A DNA stretch of 37,404 nt from NCBI GenBank assembly GCA_945887955.1, contig CAMCZO010000019.1, positions 1 through 37,404 on the forward strand, written 5' to 3'. The first letter of the stretch is position 1; every line of letters starts with the position of its first letter. The notes beneath the pieces are model-generated. The model did no database searches and was not told the origin of the DNA. It saw nothing but the letters and a program-made list of their open reading frames with translations. A program made the translations under genes and the position numbers. The stretch is from Chitinophaga pinensis (lineage in GTDB: Bacteria > Bacteroidota > Bacteroidia > B-17B0 > Aurantibacillaceae). Positions 25,505 to 33,201 of this stretch are shown in pieces.

Positions 25505-26917
25505 ATGGTTTTTAGCAGCATAACTTTTCTGATTTATTTTCTTCCTATTTTTTTATTGTTGTATCATTTGGTGCCACATAAATATAAAAATGCACTAATT
25601 CTAATTGCTAGTATTTATTTTTATAGTTGGGGTGGTCCAAAATTTATTTTAGTAATACTTGGGACTACTTGTTTAGATTATTTTTTAGTGAAAGCTATGA
25701 ATAATCAAAAGACACAATCAGCAAAAACTAGATTTTTAATTATTTCATTATGCTTAAATTTAGGTTTACTATTTTATTTTAAATATTGTAATTTTTTTAT
25801 TGATAATATTAATGCGGCTTTTGGAACAAAAATAACTTGGTTAGAAGTGGTTCTCCCAATTGGAATTTCATTTTACACTTTTGAGAGTTTAACTTACGTT
25901 TTAGATGTATATCGAGGTATACATAAACCACTTAAAAACTTCTGGCATTATCAAACCTACATTTTATTATTTCCAAAATTAATTGCAGGCCCAATTGTCA
26001 GATATCACGAAATTGCAGATCAAATAACTAATCGCGAAAAAAATTACACATCATCAATTAAACTTAGTGGCTTCTTAATCTTTTGTATTGGCCTTGCCAA
26101 AAAAACAATTATTGCCAATACGTTAGGGATTCAAGCCGATGCAGTATTTAAGCTCCCTCCCGAACAAATTGATACGGTTGCCGCTTGGGTTGGAGCCTTA
26201 GCCTACTCCTTTCAAATTTATTTTGATTTTAGCGGTTATAGCGATATGGCTATCGGCCTAGGTAAAATGATCGGATTTAAATTTCCAGAAAACTTTAATA
26301 ATCCTTACACTTCTAATAGCATTACCGAATTTTGGAGACGCTGGCACATGACTTTAGGAACATGGATGAAAAATTATTTATACATCCCTTTAGGCGGAAA
26401 TCAAGTTAATAATTTTAAACTTTATCGCAATCTTATTTTTGTTTTTTTAATTTCGGGCTTATGGCATGGTGCAAGTTGGAATTTTATTTTATGGGGCGCC
26501 TACCATGGACTGTTTTTAGTTTTAGAACGTTTATTTTTAATTAAGTTTTATAAAAAAATAGGCAATTGGTTTTCTTTACCTTTAACCTTTATTATTGTTA
26601 TTACAGGTTGGGTTTTGTTCCGAAATGAAAATATTAATCAAGGCTTTTATATCATTAAACAATTGTATTCATTTCAATTTTTTGATGGAAAGTTTGCTTT
26701 AAACAACGACTTTTTATTCATGGCGAGCTTAGCATTATTATTTTCGTTTTTTACCATAACAAAAACAACTCGTTCTTTTCAAGAAAAGGTTTATGGCGAG
26801 CAATTCTCAAAATCAAGCCAATGGTTAGCGGTTTCTGCTAGCATTATCTTGTTTTATATTTCTCTTAGTTTTATATCTGCTTTAGATTTTAACCCTTTTA
26901 TATATTTTAGATTTTAA
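25505..26917 (+). CDS. MBOAT family O-acyltransferase (AlgI/DltB-like)
   Basis: A 470-residue polytopic membrane-bound O-acyltransferase. FSSITFLIYFLPIF near the N-terminus (3-16), YFDFSGYSDMAIG (239-251), FWRRWHMTLGTWMKNY (276-291) with His281, and LWHGASWNFILWG (319-331) with the catalytic His321 are the AlgI/PatA/DltB signatures. Such proteins pass acyl groups, usually acetyl, across the inner membrane to a periplasmic transferase that modifies a polysaccharide. Its stop shares a base with the next ATG (TAATG), so it is translationally coupled to the AlgX/AlgJ-like gene. The polysaccharide is unknown; no alginate genes are present. Confidence 0.94.
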   Translation: MVFSSITFLIYFLPIFLLLYHLVPHKYKNALILIASIYFYSWGGPKFILVILGTTCLDYFLVKAMNNQKTQSAKTRFLIISLCLNLGLLFYFKYCNFFIDNINAAFGTKITWLEVVLPIGISFYTFESLTYVLDVYRGIHKPLKNFWHYQTYILLFPKLIAGPIVRYHEIADQITNREKNYTSSIKLSGFLIFCIGLAKKTIIANTLGIQADAVFKLPPEQIDTVAAWVGALAYSFQIYFDFSGYSDMAIGLGKMIGFKFPENFNNPYTSNSITEFWRRWHMTLGTWMKNYLYIPLGGNQVNNFKLYRNLIFVFLISGLWHGASWNFILWGAYHGLFLVLERLFLIKFYKKIGNWFSLPLTFIIVITGWVLFRNENINQGFYIIKQLYSFQFFDGKFALNNDFLFMASLALLFSFFTITKTTRSFQEKVYGEQFSKSSQWLAVSASIILFYISLSFISALDFNPFIYFRF

Positions 26918-28263
26918 TGAATTCTAAACATAAAACATATTCTATTCATTTGTTAGTTATTTTTATATCACTTTTTTTACCCATGTTTTATTCATTTATC
27001 AAGTATCAATCAAAAACTGATGAGGCTGATATAAATTATAACAAACCTAATTTAATTGGAATAGTTATTAGCGACGAAAAACCAAAATACTCTCTAGTTA
27101 ATTGGATGGATGGTAGCTATCAGAAATTAAGTGAAGATTATAATAATGACCACTGGGCTTATAAAGAGATATTAGTTCGGCTTAATAATCAATTTTATTA
27201 CAAGGCTTTTAATCAAATAAGAGTAAACGGATTTGTAATTGGGAAAGACAACTATGTTTTTAGTGAAAGCTATATTTTTTCGGCCTTTGGCGACGATTTA
27301 ATTAAAGAAGAAAAAGTTATAACTCAATTACAAAAAGCTAAATTAGTTCAAGATAGTTTAAAGAAAAAAGGAATCGATTTACTTCTCGTTTATGCCCCAG
27401 GAAAAGGTTCTTTTTGTAAAGAATTTATCGAAGATAAATACAAACATAATTTTCAGAATACTAATCTGAATTTATATATTTCTAACAGCAAACGTTTAGG
27501 TTTAAATTATTTAGATTTAAATAAATATTTTGAAAAATTAAAATCTATTTCGCCTCACCCTTTATTTCCAAAATATGGCCATCATTGGAGTAGTTATGCA
27601 GAATGTTTGGCGGTAGACACCATTATAAAACACATGGAAAAACTCCACTCATGTGACCTGCCTGATTTATTTTGGAATAATATTGAAGTAGTTGATTCTG
27701 CAAGAGGAAGAGATGCTGATGTATTAAAAAGTATGAATTTACTTTCTAACCCTAATCAAAATATGAAATTGGCTTACCCCGAAATTCAATTTGAAGACGA
27801 TAGCTTAAAAAATACTACTCGAGTATTAACTATTTCAGATAGCTATTGGTATGGGCCTGTTTATATGGGTGTTGGACAAAATTGTTTTGCCGGTGGCCAG
27901 TTTTGGTATTACTGCAATAAAGTAGTGCCATCTCCTCGACAAGGAGAAAAAGTAGAAGTTTGGGAACTTGATTTTAAAAAAGAAATTGAAAGCAATCAAA
28001 TTATTATGCTTTTATATTCAGATGGTAATTTACCAATGTTTGGAAATACCTTTATTGATAATGCTTACGAGTTATATACTTCGCCAAAAACATTTTATGA
28101 AAAGCAAGAAAAAAATAAACAAATTCAAAGCTTTGCAAAACAAATAAGAGATGCTCCTATTTTATTAAAAAAAGCAACAGAAAAAAGTTTCCAATATAAA
28201 ATCTCATTAGATAGCGCCATAAAATTAGATGCTATGAAAATGTCAGGTTATATTAAATATTAA
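26917..28263 (+). CDS. AlgX/AlgJ-like SGNH-type acetyltransferase, MBOAT partner
   Basis: A 448-residue protein with one N-terminal helix (about 10-28) and an extracytoplasmic domain, consistent with a membrane-anchored periplasmic enzyme. It has the features of the AlgJ/AlgX (SGNH-like) group: VYAPGKGSFCKEF (158-170), KYGHHWSSYAE (219-229) containing the DHHW-like histidines 222-223, and ISDSYWYGPVY (306-316), where Ser309 is the likely nucleophile. In alginate systems such proteins accept acetyl from the MBOAT partner and transfer it to the glycan. Coupling by TAATG supports that pairing. The last 60 residues are helical and charged. The S46 peptidase gene follows after 26 nt. Confidence 0.85.
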   Translation: MNSKHKTYSIHLLVIFISLFLPMFYSFIKYQSKTDEADINYNKPNLIGIVISDEKPKYSLVNWMDGSYQKLSEDYNNDHWAYKEILVRLNNQFYYKAFNQIRVNGFVIGKDNYVFSESYIFSAFGDDLIKEEKVITQLQKAKLVQDSLKKKGIDLLLVYAPGKGSFCKEFIEDKYKHNFQNTNLNLYISNSKRLGLNYLDLNKYFEKLKSISPHPLFPKYGHHWSSYAECLAVDTIIKHMEKLHSCDLPDLFWNNIEVVDSARGRDADVLKSMNLLSNPNQNMKLAYPEIQFEDDSLKNTTRVLTISDSYWYGPVYMGVGQNCFAGGQFWYYCNKVVPSPRQGEKVEVWELDFKKEIESNQIIMLLYSDGNLPMFGNTFIDNAYELYTSPKTFYEKQEKNKQIQSFAKQIRDAPILLKKATEKSFQYKISLDSAIKLDAMKMSGYIKY

Positions 28264-28289
28264 ATCTTTAGAATTTAACTTACTTAGCG

Positions 28290-30440
28290 ATGAAAAAATA
28301 TATTTTAATATTAATAATAACATCTTCAATTATTGCAAAAGCAGACGAAGGAATTTGGATGCCTCAATTAATTGATGCATTAAACTTTAAAGACATGAAA
28401 AAAAATGGCTTTAAACTATCTGCTCAACAAATTTATAGTATCAATAAAGCCAGCATGAAAGATGCGGTAGCTATTTTTGGCGGTGGATGCACAGCCGAAG
28501 TTATTTCTAACAAAGGCTTAATTCTTACTAACCATCATTGTGGTTTTTCTTCTATTGCAGCAATAAGTTCAATTGAAAAAGATTATCTAAAAAATGGATA
28601 TTTTGCCATGAATGAAAAAGAAGAAATTTATTGTAAAGGGCTTAATGTAACCTTTATTAAAGGCATTGAAGATGTAACAATTAAAGTAAATAAAAATATA
28701 AAATCAAACTTTTCTGAAAAACAAAAAGATTCTACCATTCAAATAAATTGCAAATTATTAGAAGAAATAGCTGAAAGTGGAAATCATTACGAAGCTTTTA
28801 TCAGGCCGTTTTTTTATGGTAACGAATATTATTTATTTATTACTGAAGTTTTTAAAGATATTCGATTAGTTGGCGCTCCTCCTGAAAGTATTGGGAAATT
28901 TGGAGGCGAAACAGATAACTGGGTTTGGCCCCGTCATAATGCAGACTTCAGTATGTTCAGAATTTATTCGAATAAAGATAATAAACCCGCAGAATATAAT
29001 GCAGATAATTTACCATACAAGCCCCTTTACTCTTTTCCTATTTCTCTGAAAGGTGCTGAAAATGGAGATTTTACTATGGTTTATGGATTCCCTGGTAAAA
29101 CACAAGAATATTTAACTTCCTATGCAGTTGATTTATTAATGAATCAACAAGATCCAATTCGAGTAAAATTACGCGAAACTCGTTTAAATATTATGGAAGT
29201 TGACATGAAAAAAAACGATACTATTAGGCTAATGTATACAAACAGATATGCTGGAGTTGCTAATGGATACAAAAAGTGGACTGGCGAAATGATTGGACTA
29301 AAAAAATCAGATGCCATTAATAAAAAGAAAGCATTTGAATCTAAATTTTTAAACTTAATCCTAAATGATCCTAATAAAAAAGAAAAATATACTAATCTGT
29401 TAAAACAATTCGAAAAAATATATTCCGACTATGCTCCATTAAGCAAACAATACGATTATTTTTCTGAATGTTTATGGGGTATTGATGGGTTTAGAATGGC
29501 AAATAGTTTTACTAATGTTTTTAATGAATTAAAAAAGAAACAAGCAGGTAAAGAAAATAAATTTAATAGTTTGCTTAATGATATTAAGCCGATTTTACCA
29601 TTTAAAAATTTCAATAAAGAAACAGATAAAAAATTATGTATCGCATTATTAAATATATTTATTAAAGATATAGAACCCACTCTGCGCCCATTATATTTAG
29701 ATTCATTAATTAATGTTTATAAGGGCAATATAACTGAACTATGCGATTTTTTATATAACAATTCTAGCTTTGTTGATAATAGTAAAGCGGCACTTATGTT
29801 TCAAGATTTTGAAAAAAAATCAATCTTATATGAGCACGATCCAATTTATTTACTAGCATCTTCTATTTTTCAGCACTATCAAAAAACAATTATCCCCAAA
29901 ATAAATTATTACGACAGACAAATTAACGAATTGCAAAAAGAATACATGCAAGGGTTAAAAGAAACAATCAAAGACAAAACATTTTATCCAGATGCAAACG
30001 GCACTTTACGTGTTGCTTATGGAAAAGTATCTGACTACGAAGGAAAAGATGGTGTTAAGTTTTTGCATTATACCACCATTGATGGATTAATTGAAAAAAA
30101 CAAAACTGGCAAAGAAGATTTTTATGTAAAAGAACGATTAATTGAATTATACAATAAAAAAGATTTTGGACAATATGCAGACAAATCGGGGAAATTAAGA
30201 ACTGCTTTTATAGGAAGTAATCATACTACTGGAGGAAACAGTGGCAGTCCGGTATTAAACGCAAAGGGCGAATTAATTGGAACTAATTTCGATCGCAATT
30301 GGGAGGGTACCATGAGCGACATCATGTATAATAAAGATTTTTGTCGAAACATAAGCCTTGATATAAGATTCACCCTTTGGGTACTAGATAAATATGCAGG
30401 GGCAGGTTATTTATTAAACGAAATGAAATTAAAGAAATAA
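28290..30440 (+). CDS. S46 family dipeptidyl-peptidase, DPP11-like
   Basis: A 716-residue periplasmic serine peptidase of family S46 (DPP7/DPP11), which releases dipeptides from the N-terminus of peptides. Signal peptide about 1-18. The catalytic triad is visible: the His in LTNHHCG (79-85), Asp219 in HNADFSMF and Ser651 in GGNSGSP (648-654). DNW (209-211) matches the segment that binds the substrate amino terminus. The specificity pair in NFDRNWEG is Asp668-Arg669; in DPP11 an Arg at this place selects Asp/Glu at P1, while DPP7 has Gly. I therefore expect acidic-P1 specificity. No T9SS tail. Last gene of the MBOAT run; its stop directly abuts that of the convergent ABC gene. Confidence 0.94.
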   Translation: MKKYILILIITSSIIAKADEGIWMPQLIDALNFKDMKKNGFKLSAQQIYSINKASMKDAVAIFGGGCTAEVISNKGLILTNHHCGFSSIAAISSIEKDYLKNGYFAMNEKEEIYCKGLNVTFIKGIEDVTIKVNKNIKSNFSEKQKDSTIQINCKLLEEIAESGNHYEAFIRPFFYGNEYYLFITEVFKDIRLVGAPPESIGKFGGETDNWVWPRHNADFSMFRIYSNKDNKPAEYNADNLPYKPLYSFPISLKGAENGDFTMVYGFPGKTQEYLTSYAVDLLMNQQDPIRVKLRETRLNIMEVDMKKNDTIRLMYTNRYAGVANGYKKWTGEMIGLKKSDAINKKKAFESKFLNLILNDPNKKEKYTNLLKQFEKIYSDYAPLSKQYDYFSECLWGIDGFRMANSFTNVFNELKKKQAGKENKFNSLLNDIKPILPFKNFNKETDKKLCIALLNIFIKDIEPTLRPLYLDSLINVYKGNITELCDFLYNNSSFVDNSKAALMFQDFEKKSILYEHDPIYLLASSIFQHYQKTIIPKINYYDRQINELQKEYMQGLKETIKDKTFYPDANGTLRVAYGKVSDYEGKDGVKFLHYTTIDGLIEKNKTGKEDFYVKERLIELYNKKDFGQYADKSGKLRTAFIGSNHTTGGNSGSPVLNAKGELIGTNFDRNWEGTMSDIMYNKDFCRNISLDIRFTLWVLDKYAGAGYLLNEMKLKK

Positions 30441-31415
30441 CTAAAGATCAAAATAAAACATCTGCTCAGTATTTACATCTATTTCATTGTTAGAATAAAT
30501 AATTATTGAATTATTATTTATTGTTTCACTTAAAACTTCAAAGCATTTTCCATTAAAACTGCAATGTAAAATTCGCAATATAATATCATATTGTTTTTTT
30601 GAAGAAGCCAACTTTATTTTATCTGGTCTCAAGAATAATGTAGATTTAATCTTCAGAGTTGAACTAGAATGCAAATCTTTCTGCTTAATTCTATTATAAT
30701 CTCCTAAAAGACCAGCTAAACGACTATTTTTTGGCTTATAATAAACATCCCATTTTTTCCCAATTTGTAAGATCTTTCCATTTTCAACCACTGCAATTCT
30801 ATCAGCATATTTTAATGCTTCTTCTGCAACGTGAGTTATTAATATTACAGAGGTTTTTCCTTCTTTTACTTCATTTACAACAAACGAAAATAATTTTTCA
30901 GTTAATAATTTATCTAAATTGCTAAATGGCTCGTCTAACAATAACACCTTTGGAATAATTGCTAATGCCCTTGCAATAGCGACCCTTTGCTTTTGACCAC
31001 TTGATAAGTACTTGGCTTTTGTGTTTTTTAAAAATTCAAGTTCGAGAAGTTTTAAAATTTTATTTGCCCGTTTTTGTTTCAACTCATTCTTATAACCAAT
31101 CAGTTTATCAAAAATATTTTCTTCTACCGAATGATTTTCTAAAACATAAAAATCTTGGCTCACTAATTTCATATCCTCGTGTCCTGGTATTAAATTAAAA
31201 GATGGACCTAATACCTTCTTTTTATCTAAAAATACTTCTCCAGTTTGAATATCTTCTAAACCATAAACACATTTTAATAAAGTTGTTTTGCCACTCCCAC
31301 TCTTACCTACAAAACCTAAAATCTCTCCCTCTTTTAATTGAAAAGACACTTGCTGTAAGCCTTTAAAATAAGGTTGATTATCGTAATTAAAAGATATGTT
31401 ATTGACGCTTAAAAT
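30441..31415 (-). CDS. ABC transporter ATP-binding protein, probable non-AUG start
   Basis: An ABC ATPase of 324 residues if begun at ATT 31415. Walker A GKSGSGKT (37-44), Q-loop Gln87, signature LSSGQKQR (137-144), Walker B VLLLDE (157-162) and H-loop His195 are intact, and a TOBE-like extension (about 235-324) recalls PotA/CysA importers. The first standard start is GTG 31349, which would cut off the first two strands. Yet the upstream frame is open to 31445 and encodes LSVNNISFNYDNQPYFKGL, exactly the expected ABC N-terminus, with no ATG, GTG or TTG. An AUU start is the simplest reading; a sequence error is possible. It lies 34 nt after the LuxC gene; no permease is nearby. Confidence 0.85.
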   Translation of the reverse strand: MLSVNNISFNYDNQPYFKGLQQVSFQLKEGEILGFVGKSGSGKTTLLKCVYGLEDIQTGEVFLDKKKVLGPSFNLIPGHEDMKLVSQDFYVLENHSVEENIFDKLIGYKNELKQKRANKILKLLELEFLKNTKAKYLSSGQKQRVAIARALAIIPKVLLLDEPFSNLDKLLTEKLFSFVVNEVKEGKTSVILITHVAEEALKYADRIAVVENGKILQIGKKWDVYYKPKNSRLAGLLGDYNRIKQKDLHSSSTLKIKSTLFLRPDKIKLASSKKQYDIILRILHCSFNGKCFEVLSETINNNSIIIYSNNEIDVNTEQMFYFDL

Positions 31416-31449
31416 AATAAATTGTTTTTTGAATTGAGTTTGTTCTTAA

Positions 31450-32475
31450 TTATAAATTTACTAAAAATTCTAAGGTGTTAATTTTATCTGCAAACTCTGT
31501 AATAACAGGTTGTTGTGAATATCCAAATGGAATGTAATTTTGTCCAACAATACACTGTATATTTTCTCGATTATTATTAAGGTAAGATTCGATATCTAAT
31601 TCCGAATCATAATATTGAAAATATATTACTCCTACTGGTGAGTGCAAATCAGAACTCTCCTTCAACATTACGAAATTATTATCTAAAAAAGGCATCGATT
31701 CAAGTAAATAAATAGCTCGATGGTAATCGTAATTATTGCCATATTTTTTATTGTTAATCACTTCACCATAACTAATAATCGATTCAAAAAATAAATCGAA
31801 AGAATAACCTCTTGGAACAAATAATTTATTTACATTTCTACAACCCAAACCAAAATATTGAAAAATATCTTTTCCTAATTTTTTAAGTTCTAAATTACTT
31901 TCATCTCCTTTTAGTATAGCAATCGAAGTACGACTTTTACGAATAATATTTGGGTATTTACCAAAATAATAATTTAAATGACTAGCTGTATTATTACTTC
32001 CAGTAGCAATAATGGCATCAAAATTACTCAAGCGCCCTGATGCAAACTCAAGTTGAGATTCATAAAGCGGCTCGTAATGTGTTAGTAGTTTCAAAAAAAA
32101 AGGCACTAAAACATCGTCATCGCTCGATAACTTTATTAAAACTTTGTTGCCACTCAATAAAACACATAATAAATCATGAAAACAAACCAATGGAATATTA
32201 CCAGCGCATATTAAGGCAATTGTTTTGGATTCCTTTTCTTTATATTTAGACGTAAATAATACTAATGTGTTTTCATCTAAAAAAACACTTAAATTAATTA
32301 TGGCTTCTTTAATAAAAGCAGGGGTAAACCAATTATTATGAAGATGAGAAACCTCAATTATTTCATCTAAACCTTCATATAACTTAATTTCGCTGCTCAA
32401 TGGTTTGTTTGAAGCATAGCGATTTATAAACAAACCGAGTTGAACAAAAGCACTAATTCTTTGTTTTAATGTCAT
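31450..32475 (-). CDS. LuxC-type acyl-CoA reductase
   Basis: A 341-residue protein of the LuxC/long-chain acyl-CoA reductase family (aldehyde-dehydrogenase fold), which makes aldehydes from acyl-CoA or acyl-enzyme with NADPH. The presumed catalytic Cys212 lies in FGLGCRNVNKLFVPRGY, the most conserved segment, and CAGNIPLVCFHDLL (about 90-103) resembles the cofactor-binding part. Start is ATG 32475 (MTLKQRISAF); an in-frame codon at 32538 would run the gene into the divergent ferredoxin. No luxD or luxE lies here, so bioluminescence is not implied. It is divergent from the ferredoxin gene with a 56-nt gap; this neighbourhood recurs, I believe, in Bacteroidota. The acyl substrate is unknown. 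Confidence 0.88.
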   Translation of the reverse strand: MTLKQRISAFVQLGLFINRYASNKPLSSEIKLYEGLDEIIEVSHLHNNWFTPAFIKEAIINLSVFLDENTLVLFTSKYKEKESKTIALICAGNIPLVCFHDLLCVLLSGNKVLIKLSSDDDVLVPFFLKLLTHYEPLYESQLEFASGRLSNFDAIIATGSNNTASHLNYYFGKYPNIIRKSRTSIAILKGDESNLELKKLGKDIFQYFGLGCRNVNKLFVPRGYSFDLFFESIISYGEVINNKKYGNNYDYHRAIYLLESMPFLDNNFVMLKESSDLHSPVGVIYFQYYDSELDIESYLNNNRENIQCIVGQNYIPFGYSQQPVITEFADKINTLEFLVNL

Positions 32476-32487
32476 AAATTTTGGTCG

Positions 32488-32495
32488 TATATTTG
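32488..32495 (+). promoter_or_regulatory. Candidate -7 element for the ferredoxin gene
   Basis: TATATTTG at 32488-32495 is an exact match to TAnnTTTG, 36 nt before the ferredoxin ATG in the divergent gap. The nearest upstream TTTG (32460-32463) is 24 nt away, longer than the usual 19-20, so the upstream element is doubtful. Confidence 0.38.
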
Positions 32496-32531
32496 TATTA
32501 CTTAATACAGAAAACAAAACTAAGTAAAAAA

Positions 32532-32882
32532 ATGGCAATTAAAATAACAGAAGAGTGTATTAATTGTGGGGCTTGCGAACCAGAATGTCCTAATAACGCT
32601 ATTTATGAAGGTGGAGCCGAATGGCGTTATGCTGATGGTAGTGGAGTAAAAGGTTTATATAAAGGCCGAAATAGTGGCATAGAAGTAGATGCTAATGATC
32701 CACAAACTCCAAAAAGTATGGATGTTTATTTTATTGTAAGTGATAAATGTACAGAATGTGTTGGGTTTCACAACGAACCTCAATGTGCAGCAGTTTGCCC
32801 TGTCGATTGCTGCATAAAAGACGAAGATCAAATTGAAAACGAAGAACAACTATTAGCTAAAAAAACATCCTTGCATTTATAA
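32532..32882 (+). CDS. 2[4Fe-4S] ferredoxin
   Basis: A 116-residue bacterial-type ferredoxin carrying two [4Fe-4S] clusters. The first ligand set is CINCGACEPECP (Cys9, 12, 15, 19) and the second is Cys73, 76, 85, 89 and 93 in CTECVGFHNEPQCAAVCPVDC-type spacing, with eight residues between the second and third Cys, as in Alvin/2[4Fe-4S] YfhL-like ferredoxins. A 53-residue insert lies between the two motifs. ATG 32532 follows an A-rich leader and gives MAIKITEEC; the frame is open further upstream but would overlap the promoter. Divergent neighbour of the LuxC gene; whether it supplies that enzyme with electrons is not known. Confidence 0.94.
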   Translation: MAIKITEECINCGACEPECPNNAIYEGGAEWRYADGSGVKGLYKGRNSGIEVDANDPQTPKSMDVYFIVSDKCTECVGFHNEPQCAAVCPVDCCIKDEDQIENEEQLLAKKTSLHL

Positions 32883-33201
32883 TGCTTCTTTAAAAAAATT
32901 GTTTCACAATATATAACGGGAATCCTATTTTTATCTCGTTTGAATAGTTTTATTCGACTTTAATTCGTGGATAATTATCAGTTATGTTTTTGGCCCAATT
33001 TGAATAGTATCTCTGAATAGACTATATATTAAGAGCGAGCTAATTATCATATATATTACCTCTAGGAGGGAAAATAGCTTTGGGTGCATCTACATCAACT
33101 GTTACTTATAATCATATTTTTTTTGAATAACAATAATAAAAATATAACATTATTAAAATTAATTCTTAAAATTATTTATTTAATTTAGTAAAAATTAGAA
33201 A
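32883..33201. other. 319-nt intergenic stretch with no recognised gene
   Basis: I see no convincing gene here. It contains two 10-nt direct repeats 60 nt apart, a GC-richer patch at about 33058-33105 that includes an AGGAGG with no following reading frame, and a short minus-strand stretch (33043-33105, between stops) that could encode VTVDVDAPKAIFPPRGN-like sequence without any start codon. The last 80 nt before the surface-protein gene are very AT-rich and probably hold its promoter, though no consensus is clear. No tRNA-like fold or intrinsic terminator for the ferredoxin gene is evident. Confidence 0.5.
32939..33008. repeat. Two 10-nt direct repeats 60 nt apart
   Basis: TTTGAATAGT occurs at 32939-32948 and at 32999-33008, start-to-start distance exactly 60 nt, with a partial third copy (CTGAATAG) at 33013-33020. 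They may be protein-binding sites or chance in AT-rich DNA. Confidence 0.3.

Noticed and set aside
30441..31415. The ABC ATPase as the missing CcmA
   Set aside because: It has a long TOBE-like C-terminal extension typical of PotA/CysA importers, is about 325 residues where CcmA has about 200, and is over 5 kb from the ccm genes in another unit.
31450..32475. Bioluminescence gene cluster suggested by the LuxC homologue
   Set aside because: There are no luxA, luxB, luxD or luxE-like genes around it; LuxC relatives are widespread in non-luminous Bacteroidota.
33064..33069. AGGAGG resembling a strong ribosome-binding site
   Set aside because: No start codon with a meaningful frame follows at a suitable distance, and genes here generally lack Shine-Dalgarno sites.
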